Origin: Sclerodactyla briareus
Taxonomy: Eukaryota; Echinodermata; Holothuroidea; Dendrochirotida; Sclerodactylidae
Length of the DNA stretch: 64,000 bases
Direction: 5' to 3'
Assembly: GCA_026419785.1 (NCBI GenBank)
Contig: JAODTK010005882.1
Location: 1 to 64,000 of the forward strand
Part shown: positions 33,785 through 45,340 of the stretch, piece by piece
Numbering within the stretch: position 1 is the stretch's first letter
Layout: each line of letters opens with the position of its first letter
Notes under the pieces: generated by a model
The model's database searches: none
What the model was told of the DNA's origin: nothing
What the model saw: the letters and a program-made list of their open reading frames with translations, nothing else
Position numbers and translations under genes: made by a program

Positions 33785-34826
33785 GTAATTGATAAGTTAA
33801 TAACCCTCAACAAACTTGCCAAAACATATTAAGACTGAGCGCTACAAAGCAGGATAATGTGTTTATTGTTGTCAAGAGCTCCTGCGTCAAGATAATATTC
33901 GCTATACACTCAATGTGTAGGTAGGTTGTTAATGTTTGATGAAGCATCCTCACATGCACAGTTAATAGCATCATTCAAACTTTGAAACACATCCCCGTCC
34001 TCACCCTTTAATCACCTCCTATGACAGGCAAGGAATACCCTGGGCATATCCTATCCCCCCCCCCCCCCCTCCCACAGCGGGCACTTGAGGAGCCAACTTA
34101 AACCAAGTAAACATTCCCAATTAGCTACAGAAAAAAAAAACACTGAACTCAGTATAAGGAGCTAAACCACAGTAGATGAAATTAATTATATCCCAACGTG
34201 GGGATATTATGTTGTTGCCTTGTCGTGTCCGCCGCATCCGCCGCCGCTGCCGCATCCGCCGCCGCCGCATCCGCCGTCGCCGCATCCGCCGGAAGATTTT
34301 CACGTTAGCGCGATAACTCTCCAACGTTTTACTCGATTTAGCTGAAACTTGGTATACGGGTTGACCCCATGGAGATCTTCGGATGCTTTCGAAAACTGGT
34401 TTTACCGTAAGTCTGCTGCCCTCTGCTTTGGTGATTTTATGTAAAATTTTAAGGTTCGTCCAATGTACACAAAACTTGGTACCTCAGGGGTGACAATTGT
34501 CCCGAAAAACATGGTGGCATTTTCAAGGTCATCCGAGGTCAAATTCGTTGTAATTTTTCTTACAAGGGGGTCAAAGTTAATTTAATAGGTTTTTCGCAAT
34601 AACATTAGGCGTGTTCATTGGAATGCAATATGCTTCTAGGAGTGAATGCATCACATGGAGAGTAACAATTTTTATAAAAACCGCCAGTCATGAAGGTCAT
34701 ACAAAGGTCACGTAGGGGTCAAAATTGATTTTAGTACTTTTTGCACTTAGCACTGGGCATTGTTCATCAGAATGCAAAATGCTCCTTAGGAGTGGATGTT
34801 TCACAGGGAGAGTTACAATTTTCATA

Positions 34827-37224
34827 ACAAGAGTGCCAATGGCACAGTAGCTCACCCCATACTTGTATATTAGTAGGCCTACTGGCACTTTTCTATCAGG
34901 AATAAATTTGATGAATGATTGAAATGAGATGAACATTTAACATGTTATAACAAACGAGTATGTAGTGGGCTGGTTCTTCCCAATAGTGAATTCCAGGGAT
35001 TATTATAACCCACTATCAACACTAGACAACAAAACACTGCAGAAGAAGAAGATACATTTTTGCATGATTTTATATAATGGGACCCTAGGGTCCACACTGG
35101 CCAAAAAATTAAATAAACATTATTACAAAGGACCACTGCTCCAAAGTTTAAAGAAAATCCACTTTGGGAAGGCTTGTAAGAGATGCATTTCAAGCACCTT
35201 GTAATTTTCATTAAAAATGGGCCTAGGGCCCAAGTGGGACCGTGGACCAAAATTTCTGAACACACCCCGGAGGTACGGCTATTTAGACCCGATTATAGCC
35301 GAACATCAGCACTGTGCATTAAAATATGTAGAAGAAGCAGTTTGCGTTGATTTTCACATGATGGGCCCTAGGCCCAAGTGGGAAAATGGACCAAAATGTC
35401 CGGAACACCCCGAAGGTAAGTAGTAGCCTCATTATGACCGAAACAGCACATGTGTATCAAAATTTGTAGAAGTAGAAGATTTGCGTGATTCACAGTAATT
35501 GGCCCTCGGGCCCAGGTAGGACCTTGGACAAAATTTCCTGAACACCCCGAAGCGGTACCGCGATTAGCCATCATTATGCCGAACATTCAGCACTCGTGCA
35601 TCAATCTTCGTAGGAGGAGCATTTGCGATAATTTTACAATGGGGCCCTAGGGGCCCACACGGAGCCTTGAGCCTAAAATTCCTGAACACCCCCGATGGCC
35701 CACTCCCCAAGGACCATTACATGGAACTTCTTGAAAGGAAATCAATTGAAGCTTGTCAAGAGGAGATCCATTTCACGCACCATGTGGCGTAATTGCATAA
35801 AAATAGGCCCATTGAGGCCAAGGTGGGGGGGGTTGGCGGGGAACATTGGACCAAAATTTCTCTGAACATTCCGAAGGTACGGCTAGTGACCATCATTATG
35901 ACCGAACATCAGCACTGTGCATTAAAATATGTAGGAGGAGAAGCCTTTTGCGTGATTCACTGATGGGCACTAGGGCCCAAGTGGGACCTTGGACAGAAAT
36001 TCTGAACACACCGAAGGTACGGCTATTAGGACCAGCATTATGACTGAACATCAGACTGTGCATCAAAATTTGTAGGAGGAGAAGCATTTTGCGTGATTTC
36101 AAATGATGGGCCTTAGGGCCCAAGTGGGACCTTGGGACCAAAATTTCTGAACACCCCGAAGGTACAGCTATTAGACCATCATATGACCGAACATCAGCAC
36201 TGTGCATTCAAATTCGTAGGAGAAGCATTTTGCGTGATTTCACATGATGGGCCATCAGGGCCCACAATGGGTTTGTGCCCAAAATTCCTGAAACAACCTG
36301 AAGGTACGGCTCATGAGATCATCATATGACCGAACATCGCACGTGCTCAAAAAATTCGTTCGAGGAGAGCATTTGATGATTTCAAGTGATGGGCCCTAGG
36401 GCCCACCAATGGCATTGAGCAAAAATTCTGGATAAACCCCCGATTGGCCCCATACCCAAGGACCATTACATGAACTTGAGGAACATCAATTGAAGCTTGT
36501 AAGAGGAGTTCCAGTTTCATGCACAATTGTGTGTAATTTCATTTAAAATGGGCCACAGGGCCCAAGTGGGACCTGGACCAAATTCCTGAACACCCCAAAG
36601 GTACGGCTATCAGGACCATCATTTTATGACCGAACATCATCACTAACCTGTGCATCAAAATTTGTAGGGAGCGAGAAGCATTTTGCATGATTCACCAGAT
36701 GGGCCCTAGAGCCCAAGTGGGACTGTTGGACCAAAATTTCTGAACACCCCGAAGGTACGGTTATTAGACATCATTATGACCGAACATCAGCACTGGCATC
36801 AAAATTCGTACCCAGGAGGAGAAGCATTTTGCGTGATTCACATGATGGGCCCTAGGGGCCACAATGGGCCTTGGGTCCAAAAAATTCATGAACACCCCGA
36901 AGGTACGGCTATTAGACCATCATTATGACATGACCAATCAGCACGTGCATCAAAATTTGTAGGAAGGAGAAAGCATTTTGCGTGAATTCCGTGAGGGACC
37001 TAGGGCCCACAATGGCCTTGGGCCCCCCAAAATTCCCTGAAACCACCCAGATGCCCCTTCACTTGCCATCTATGTGACCAAGTTCACCAGGATCCATCAA
37101 ACACTGTAGGAGGAGTAGCAACTTTAATCAATTGTTGACAGAAGATAGACTGTAGAGAGGTAGATAGATAGATAGACATGCAGGATCACAATAGCTCACC
37201 ACAGCACATGCTGCGGGTGAGCTA
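34827..37224 (+). mobile_element. Inserted element with central tandem repeats and 3' hairpin
   Basis: The host repeat breaks after TTTTCATA and resumes as AAAACGGCCATGTCAT, so 34,827-37,224 is an insertion. It starts with a GTGCCAATGGCAC palindrome and TAGCTCACC. Then come about twelve 140-bp tandem units, a (TAGA)n microsatellite (37,158-37,176), and a terminal hairpin, TAGCTCACC-A-CAGC, loop ACAT, GCTG-C-GGGTGAGCTA (37,192-37,224). This order fits Helentron-associated (HINE/pearl-like) elements known from bivalves and flies. The assignment is inference. Confidence 0.55.
35210..37060 (+). repeat. 140-bp tandem array within the inserted element
   Basis: Units contain AGGTACGGCTATTAGACCAT, CATTATGACCGAACATCAGC, GTGCATCAAAATTTGTAGGA and ATGGGCCCTAGGGCCCA. 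They recur near 35,265, 35,412, 35,552, 35,876, 36,016, 36,160, 36,301, 36,598, 36,753 and 36,900. A second unit type (GACCATTACATGGAACTT...CAATTGAAGCTTGT) is interspersed near 35,700 and 36,460, so the array has higher-order structure. Confidence 0.9.
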
Positions 37225-39139
37225 AAAACGGCCATGTCATTTAAAGGTCATTCAAGGTCATAGGCGGTCCAAACTGTTTTCTGGCCATAATCGGAGAAGT
37301 GAATATCTGTGATGGCTGAAGGTTCACCATTGTGATTAATGTTGACCGGATGTGTGGTGACCTCGGAACTCAATTTGACCTCTGTCAATTGGTCATGTGG
37401 TTTTTAAAGGTGATTGAGTCCTTGAATAATGTGCTTATTTTATTTAAGGAGTTACGGGCCGCAAAAAATAGAAATGGTAATTTTGGGATAGGTGATAGAC
37501 CTTGTGTGCTTTATGGGGAGGAAACAACTAGCGCTTCGATCGGACGCATACTTTGGTAGTTACAAGGGGTCAAAGTTTAATTTAATAGCTTTTTGCCAAT
37601 AAACATTAGGCGTGTTCTTGGAGCAATATGCTTCCAGGAGTGGATGCATCACATGGAGGAGTAACAATTTTTATAGAACCCGCCATGTCCCCCAATTTTT
37701 AAAGGTCATTCAAGGTCATCGGGGTCAAAAACTGTTTTCGGTCCATAATCGGAGAAAGAATTGAATATCTGTGATGGTGGAAGGTTCACCATTGTGATAT
37801 TTAATTGTTGACCTGCATGTTTTTGACCTCTGACCTCAATTTGACCTCTGTCGGGGTGGTTCATGTGTTGAAGGTGGATGGAGTCTTGAATAAATGGCTT
37901 ATTTAAGGAGTTACGGGGCAAACAAAAAATAGAAACAAGTTATTTTGGGATATGTGATAGAGTTTGTGTGCATTATGGAGGAGGAAACCAACTCCCGCTT
38001 CATCGGAACGCATACTTGGTAGTTACAAGGGGTCAAAGTTTAATTAATAGCTCGTAATAACATTAGGCGGGTTATGGAATGCAATATGCGTCTAGGAGTG
38101 GAGTGCATCCACATTTGGAGAGTAACAATTTTTGTAAAACCGCCATGTCATGAAGGTCATTAAAGGTCACGTAGAGGGGTCAAAAACTGATTTTAATACT
38201 TTTGGCAATAGCACTGGGCGTGTTATCAGAATGCAAAATGCTCTAGGAGGGGATGTATCACATGGAGAGTTACCAATTTCATAAAAACCGCCACGTCATA
38301 GAAGGTCATCAAAGGTCACTTTAGGGGTCAAAAACTGTTTTCTGGCTGTAAGCGGAGAATTGATATCTGTGAAGCTTGGAAGGTTCACCATTGTGATAAT
38401 CCATTGTTGACCTGCATGTGGTTGACCTCTGACCTCAATTGGACCCTGTCCGGTGTCATGTGGTTAAAGGTTGAGTCTGAATAAAGTGCTTATTTTAAGG
38501 AGTTAACAGGCAAAAAAAAATAGAAATGGTTATTGGCAAAGTGGGGGGATACAAGTTGGCGTTTTTCTCTACGCCAGGCGGGTTGGTGGTATCTGTTTTT
38601 TCTGCACCTCAGAAAGAAAATGAGTATAGGCATGGCATTACAAGAATTATTATGAAATAGTTCAACTTTTTTATTATCAATTGATTAAACCAACAATAAC
38701 ACAGATGGAAACAGTTGAGTGGACAAAATTTAACCAATCAATTAATTAGTGGGTGATTTTATTATAACTGTGGTGATTCAATATAGCAGGAAGAGTCTCC
38801 ACCAACTCCCTTATCCGAGAAACTGCCCCAAGTCATACCCCTAGTATCCTCAACCCTTTCACGGGGTTTGGTTGTAGCTTGTCAGTAGGGTATGGTGCTC
38901 GCTTCTCTCTCCCTCCCCCCCCCTCCCTCTGGCTCTAAGACTAATACGGAATATTTACTTAAAATATGTCAACTGCATATTTGATCGTTATCTTATCCCC
39001 TAGGCCCCATCTGGCATAGGAAGCTCATGAGTGATATGCTGAATCTGTGATAAGTATTCAAATATCATACATCCTTCAGCCTTGTTTAAATAATATAATT
39101 GCCTAAATCTAGCATGCAGTGAGCGCCGGAGATACATAC

Positions 39140-39193
39140 CTAACAGGCGGTGGATATCCAAAAACAGGACGCAAAAATAACTGAAACTTGCCA
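39140..39193 (-). CDS. Candidate internal exon, unknown protein
   Basis: The minus strand reads GKFQLFLRPVFGYPPPV between a moderate acceptor (GTCCTCTTTCCGGCTGAG) and a good donor (AG-GTATGT). A second possible acceptor (AAGTTTCAG) lies 14 bases into it. No family is recognised. Confidence 0.3.
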   Translation of the reverse strand, partial: WQVSVIFASCFWISTAC

Positions 39194-39396
39194 CTCAGCC
39201 GGAAAGAGGACCCTCCTCCACCTCAAGTTTTCACCTTGCGGAGTATGATTCAGGCGAGATGGAAGCGACACGATCAATGTTTTTGGTCGAAATTCCGCTC
39301 AACTGAAGGCTGTACGATCAATTTACATATCCCTAGTTTTCCTCAGCTGAGATGAATGCGATAGTAACGTAAGACGCTCTTCTTCATTACCTTTAG

Positions 39397-39451
39397 GACA
39401 AACACCGTTCCAGTGGAACTCGCCACCTGAATCCTGGCCTACGTACAAGAG
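39397..39451 (+). CDS. Candidate internal exon, unknown protein
   Basis: An excellent acceptor (CTCTTCTTCATTACCTTTAG) and an AG-GTAATA donor bound 55 bases. One frame reads QTPFQWNSPPESWPTYKR, another DKHRSSGTRHLNPGLRTR, so the frame is ambiguous. The first vaguely resembles the start of retrotransposon Gag-like proteins (xPFxFxxPxxWPxWxxRF). It lies 200 bases from a candidate exon on the other strand. Confidence 0.33.
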
Positions 39452-39813
39452 GTAATACGGCAATCGCTCTTAGGGCATACAGAGCTGATTTTAAACAGAA
39501 AAGTCTCCCTGATTGGCTAGTGTGTTACAGAATGTTTTGATCAAGGATGTACAGGCAGGTAGATGTGCTTTGATTCAGACAGCGGACACTGCAGCAACTC
39601 GCAGAGCTACAGATGTGAAAGGGCAGTGGAGCAATGCCATGTCTGGTTGAAGGGACTTTAAATGCATTTGGAGAATCTGAGACAAGGCAGTGCGGTTTTT
39701 AATGGACATGTAGATACGCACAGGATTGATGGGCCACACATGGCATGTATACTGGTCCCCGACAGTGACGGAAATATATCAATAACTCCAGGTTCCTCAT
39801 GAGATTGAATAAA

Positions 39814-39847
39814 CCAGGGGCTATTTCAGGGGGCAAATAGCCCCTGG
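39814..39847. repeat. Perfect 13-bp inverted repeat (hairpin)
   Basis: CCAGGGGCTATTT (39,814-39,826) and AAATAGCCCCTGG (39,835-39,847) are exact complements around an 8-base loop. Related half-arms occur at about 39,965 (TATAGCCCCTGG) and 40,093 (AAACCAGGGGCT). Confidence 0.85.
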
Positions 39848-41135
39848 GGTCTTCAATTGGTCACATTTATGTAGGCCTAACTTATAAATGCAGCAAGCAC
39901 TATTCCAATGTTTGTTGCAGACTGACACTTCAGTGTATTATAGTAATGCATGTGAGCTGGGTTTATAGCCCCTGGGGTTGAAGTCTCATTTGAAAGCCCT
40001 AGTCCTCCTCAACTAAAGCCGAGAAGTTGAGAAAGTGATCAGAGCCCCTGTTCCTACCAAAATACCCCTGGTCCCATGCCAGACTCCATGAAACCAGGGG
40101 CTCTTCCTCTTGAAAAGTAACCCCATGACTCAGATCTCTTATTTTGATCCCTGCCCGGAACCCCCTGTTATTCTGTGCTGAAGATTAAAATTAGCCAGGT
40201 TGAGGTAGCTATCAGGTAGCCGACATCAGTGCTTTACATTCATCCTTTCTTACCTATAGCTCATTGACCTCTGAAGGACAACGATTTCAGCATGTCAAAA
40301 AAGGTGCTACTGTAAGATGAACCTGTAATTGTACTCTACTAGAGTTCTGTATGCATGGTAGTTAGTAGGATTCCTCAAAAGGAAAAGGTAATACATCTAT
40401 TGACAGCTTTTGTACGAAAATATGCAGCTTTAACGTGACTAGGCAGAAAGAAAACCTATTCAACCAATGCATGAATATATACAAAACAAAATCTGTTTAG
40501 AAAACAAGCTATTCAACCCATCACAGGGCCCGAAATGTTATTAGTAACTCTTGGTTCCACTGTTGTTTAAGGCCACGGTTTCCACAAGAACGGGCTAGCT
40601 GAGAGGAACCAGACCACAGCTAACGAAAAGGCTTTACAATCTGAATCGTGTACCCCAAAAAAACTATTTTAGGCCTGTATGCTGCAGCCTGCAATCCACA
40701 CTGGGAAAGAATGTTCGAGGTCAGGTTAGAGCCACTGTTTGCTTGGCCCATACTTGGCCATGATCCATGAAGTGAATGAGTTCACCTCATAAACTCAAAC
40801 TACCTTGTACTAAGTAAGGATTAATGGTCTACATAAAACTTAATTTACTTTCCCCAGTTCGAACATGATAATCAATCGAATGCACCGCAGTGTGGCAGTA
40901 CAAGGTCAATTCACAGATATATTCAATTTGTTAACTTTGACCATGTTGCAGTTAACCTAAAAGAGTATCAATTGGCTGCACCAATGAGAGTGCACCATAA
41001 AAATTTGTGAAATCGTGGGAATCCGCGGATGATCTAACAGGTGTCAGTTACAATGATCAATATTCATTTTACTGATATGTTCTAATGCTAATAGGTGAAC
41101 TTTGAGCCAAATATTGACTGAAATGAAATCATTCT
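39848..41135. other. Unique sequence, no supported gene
   Basis: Only short frames. Two arm-like sequences related to the hairpin at 39,814 are present; nothing else is recognised. Confidence 0.4.
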
Positions 41136-41804
41136 CAGGGGCAGATCCAGGATTTTCAAAAGGGCGGGGTCCAACTTGGCTCCAGCGAAAATGGCAGTCC
41201 AACTTTTTTCACCTCACCCTACACCATCACGAAGTCTATACCATTTTTCATTCACTTTATTTTCTATTTCCTCGCGAATGTATGGTTTCATTTCCCCGAA
41301 AAAATCAGTTCCGCGCGTGGGTGAACGATCGAAGATATCCGCGTTTACTTGTGTAGACCTAACAAGGCCGCCCAAATTGCTGCAGAAATCTTTCAATTTG
41401 GTGAAGAAAAGTAGCTATTATAATAAAAGGATTGGATAAGATAGCCCGCCGTGCATCGAGGCTTTCGTCGAGGTCGTACTTTTTGCGCATACCTACTTCA
41501 GGCCTCCAGCTGGGGAGGGGTCGCCTCCTGATGGGGTGCACGCAATGAGCAGCTATCAATGGGGGAGCATACAACACGTTAACGAAAAAACCCGCCCGCG
41601 CCGCAGCGCGCCAATTTTCGGGGGTACACACGGAAGGTGTGCTATATGCGACAGAAATGTATCCAATACACTTCACATCCCAGGGTAGTGGTCACAACTG
41701 GATCCACAAATTTTGGTAGAAGCATTGTGTTTCATAAAGCTCTGAACCAAAAGGGGGGCTGGACCCCTGGACCCCCCCCCCCCCCCCCTCTGTATTCGCT
41801 CCTG
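41136..41804 (+). mobile_element. hAT-like non-autonomous element (669 bp)
   Basis: It starts CAGGGGCAGATCCAGG with a G-rich subterminal zone and ends with a C17 tract and CTGTATTCGCTCCTG, an imperfect inverted terminus. The pentamer ATTCT flanks both ends exactly (41,131-41,135 and 41,805-41,809). The interior contains GC-rich CGCCCGCGCCGCAGCGCGCC. No transposase is seen. Confidence 0.5.
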
Positions 41805-42289
41805 ATTCTGTATAATTTTCTATTATCAATTTCTGTGGCATTTACTCATCGATTCTTAGAATTCAACCTTGACCGGGTATTTGTAATCAGTTTGTTAGGC
41901 GCCTTGCAATTTTGTACACATTAGTAATAGAAACTTTTAGAGATATTTTCCCGAATATACCTACTATAGATCAATCATCATATTTCCACTAAGTTGTGGG
42001 TCATTTGGAATATCCTCATATCATAGTGTGCGTAATGCTAATAACAACTTACGCAGATCCTCATTGCGCAGCTTACTAAAACCGTGATACTAAATTGTTG
42101 GGCATGAAATTAATCCATGACAGTCTCTGAAAAAAAAGTTACAATTTACAACATTTAAGCTGAGCTAAGAGAACTACATTTCTGTCAATAGACAAGGCAT
42201 TAGGTGCCCCGTGGAGGGTTTTTTAAGTAAATATGTGGGCATCGAGTAATAATCAATGAGTCCCCACTCTGTATGCCAACAAAAATGGG

Positions 42290-42948
42290 CATGGGCGTCA
42301 ACAGGTGGGGGTGGGGGGGACACGTCCCCCCCACTTTCAAAAGTGGGGGAATATCATATCTTTGGCCCCCCCCACGTTTCGGACTGTAATAAAAAATTAA
42401 TAGGCACATGCTCTGATTTTGTATCACCTAAACTGATTCCAATTTTGCTAACCAAACAATAATCCGTTGGAAATTGTCTTAAGTCCACTAATTCCAGGGT
42501 AGACCCCTGTGAAGATTCTGGAAACCGACAGGGCCGAAGTGGAAAGGATTACCAATGCTTCATACCGATGTTCTCGAATTTTAAATCGAATAGCCAAAAG
42601 TTGATTATAATTTCCAAGGGTTTCGCGCCAATGGACCCTGGATTCACGAAACAAAGCCAGCGTCCGGAAAGTAATAAAAAAAAAAAACCATGTGTGATAC
42701 TCGGTAAATCAAATAGTATGCACAAGGACAAACTTCTTTTTGTCGGCATGTCTTTTACTCAAATCACACAATGTAGATGGGTGTTATCGAGCGTGGCAAG
42801 TGCCGTTCCGTCGATCTGAGAGGAGGTATGAAAAATCTGGAAATGTCTGGGTACGTCCGCGCAACCGATGGGTTGCGCCCGCTTTTAGATGGTCATTTGC
42901 ATCTATGTGTGCCCCCCCATTTTTCGAAACGCTTTTCAGACGCCCCTG
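42290..42948 (+). mobile_element. hAT-like non-autonomous element (659 bp)
   Basis: The termini CATGGGCGTCAACA and TTTTCAGACGCCCCTG are inverted (CAxGGGCGTC). The flanks AAAATGGG (42,282-42,289) and ACAATGGG (42,949-42,956) agree at 7 of 8 bases, as expected of a hAT 8-bp target duplication. Paired G-rich and C-rich tracts lie just inside the left end. No coding capacity. Confidence 0.65.
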
Positions 42949-43292
42949 ACAATGGGTGATGATAACTCAGTGCTTAACAACAAAGAAATGTGGCTCAGCT
43001 GGGGCTGATGGAGAATAGACTGATAGGATAATCAATAGTATTAGCCTAATCTATTAGATATTTAGGCACGTATGGGCAACCTGTTGCACATAACCCCAGA
43101 GAAATCCCCATCAGGAACCCACACTCTTAGGATTCCATGCTGACGTGCACAGGTGTTTGTTGCCAGTAACTTATCACATTTACATATGAATGATCAATCC
43201 AAGCAGGGTATGCGCAAGCTGCATTTCACGAGAGGATGTGGGCGCAGTTGGACGCGATTTACCTTATATTCTCATGATGTTACCCCTGAGGT

Positions 43293-43543
43293 ATAATATC
43301 CCCAGAAGGTAGTGGTAGTGATGTCAATGGGTGACCAATGTCAACCTCATTTGATATCGGAGGCTCCCCCATCACCCAAAGAAACATAGACACCAATTTC
43401 TGTTCATACCTGACAAAGTTTAAAACTCCCATTGCACAATTCCTGTGGAGACCAGATTACAGTCGCATCTACCACGTTTCTTAGAAAATGGGGTAGAAGG
43501 ATTGCGCTAATGCAAGAATCCTCCAGGAGGATGTGGGGGATCT
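43293..43543 (+). mobile_element. Possible TA-target element remnant
   Basis: TATAATATCCCC at the left and ATGTGGGGGATCTA at the right resemble the inverted ends of the 12,591 and 26,127 elements. An internal TTCATACCTGACAAAGTTT matches TTCACATCTGACAAAGTTT near 26,339. There is no GCC-rich leader, so it is degenerate. Confidence 0.35.
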
Positions 43544-45340
43544 AACAGGATGGCAGCCAGAGATGACAAAAAATATATATCCTTAGTGTTGATAAATAAA
43601 AATACATGCGCATACTAAGGGATGCATTCGTACAGTAGGGCTCTGTTGAATAAATACAGCAGTAGTTTAACTTGTATCTTCAACTGTGAGCCTTGTGGCA
43701 CAAGCTTTAGTGGTTAATTAGAAAAGGGCCAGTGGCCAGTCAGGAAATTGAAGGCCGGTTCAAAGTTAGTAACATGAGGATGATGATTGAGATGGTGTCA
43801 CAGGTCATGGGTACACTGGACAGTCGGAGTTGCATGAAACCATTTGTTGAAACACTCTTTCTATTAAAACAAAATTTAAAAATAATACCCCCCCCCATCA
43901 CTTGCTATCAAAAATAACAAAAAATGGGGTGGATCCTGATGGTTATGTTTTCAATGAGTGATGACAGTAAAAAAAAAAAAGGAAATGTTAGTAGATCCTC
44001 CCACTGTGGCAAAGATATTGTCAAAACCTCTCAGGTGAATGACTTACTGATGCAGTGTGCATTTACACGGACATGCCTCCGAGACAAATTTATAGCCAGA
44101 TAATTGTGTTTTGAACAACCAGCAATATCTTTGGCGAAGTGAAAAAATCTCAATTTAGCATGAACCACTGGAACTACTTCACTTCAAACATGCACACACG
44201 TACCTAGTCAATACTGTGCCTAGTACATCACAAGTGATCGGACTCAGATAATTTTGACTGACACCGAGGCCCACTCACTGTTCCGGGTACGAACGTCATT
44301 CATCAAGGTAAAACACAATGAATGCAAACAACGTCGGCGTGGACAGATCCTCTGAAAACAAACTTTGTGAAGTCACACACTTGGTATTTAGCTTTTGTGA
44401 TCCGGGATTAAAGACTCAAAAGGCGTCAGTCGGACATAGCCAGGAGCACAGGTGTTGAGTGTGTGGGGTACCACACCACGCATGGGAAACAAAATAAAAA
44501 ACAGACGGCTACAATCGATGAACAGCTTAACACCCTCGCATTATCGTGAGAACAGAGGGTGGGTCTGCTGGCGAGGGTGCATCAAAGAAAATTTCATACC
44601 ATGTGATACATGAAACAGGCCTACATTCACCTTTTGTACTAAGACGTCACCTGTGAGCTTGCTCCATATACTTTTGTTTCCTTGTTTGGTTCGTAGGGGC
44701 AGTACAATAAGAGGACCAGGGGTAGTAGGAGGGTGAAACAATTCACTCAATGTTGGTATATTGGTAGTTAAATGCAAAAGGGATACTGGGTAGTGTGGGA
44801 AAAAAATTTTTGCGCCAGAAAAATAACAAATTAAAAAACCTGCGCGGGACAGAAATCTACTAATCACAAGTATACTTGGAGAAGCAAGTTGCGATTATGA
44901 AGTTTGATTGAACGAAGCATAATCACTGACTTGCCGCGGATATCGGCAGGGAGTTTCCAGGTGTGTGGACCACTTTAATAAAGGCATCGCCCCATGTCTC
45001 GCCTGTTTGGTTGCGGATCAGTGTTACTCCTATTAGACCTAATGCAAACGATTAAATTTTGTATTAGACTGTGACAGAAATAGGCCTACTAATCAGTGAC
45101 CAATTCAAAATTCGGAAAAAGAACCGAATATGCCTATGTGACTAAAGGAGTAAAAGTTTTGTGGAGATGTGACTCTAAAGTTGCCTTAAAAGTATGCAAA
45201 GTTAGGCAATTAGCAAGGGTTCACGAAAATGTGGCGAACTTCAACATTAATGCAAAAATGATGCAAAGTAGACTACTTAATGTCCTCCAGGACCTGACTC
45301 CATGCTAAAAAAAAACTTGGACTCATAGTTAAAACACCAT
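43544..45340. other. Unique sequence, no supported gene
   Basis: A minus-strand frame of 108 codons (44,541-44,867) contains a protein-like stretch (PTTPGPLIVLPLRTKQGNKS) but only weak splice sites. A plus-strand frame near 43,732-43,917 is similar. Neither has a recognisable family. Confidence 0.3.

Larger units (their letters stand above)
34189..38551 (+). mobile_element. TA-target, AGGTCA-rich element, copy B (interrupted)
   Basis: The left end, TA then TATCCCAACGTGGGGATATT, is followed by a CCGCCGCATCCG array (34,226-34,290), then GCGCGATAACTCTCCAACG and CTGAAACTTGGTATACGGG. Units of up to about 600 bp resume on both sides of an insertion at 34,827-37,224. The right end is GTGGGGGGATA. 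It is the full-length version of copy A at 3,236-5,182 and contains no coding region. Confidence 0.65.

Noticed and set aside
34226-34290. CCGCCGCATCCG array as a possible CpG-island promoter or coding repeat
   Set aside because: The same array sits at the same place in the other copies of the TA-target family, so it is part of the element.
35210-37060. Regularly spaced repeats resembling a CRISPR array
   Set aside because: The spacers are themselves repeated parts of a 140-bp unit. The context is a eukaryotic transposon and no cas gene is present.
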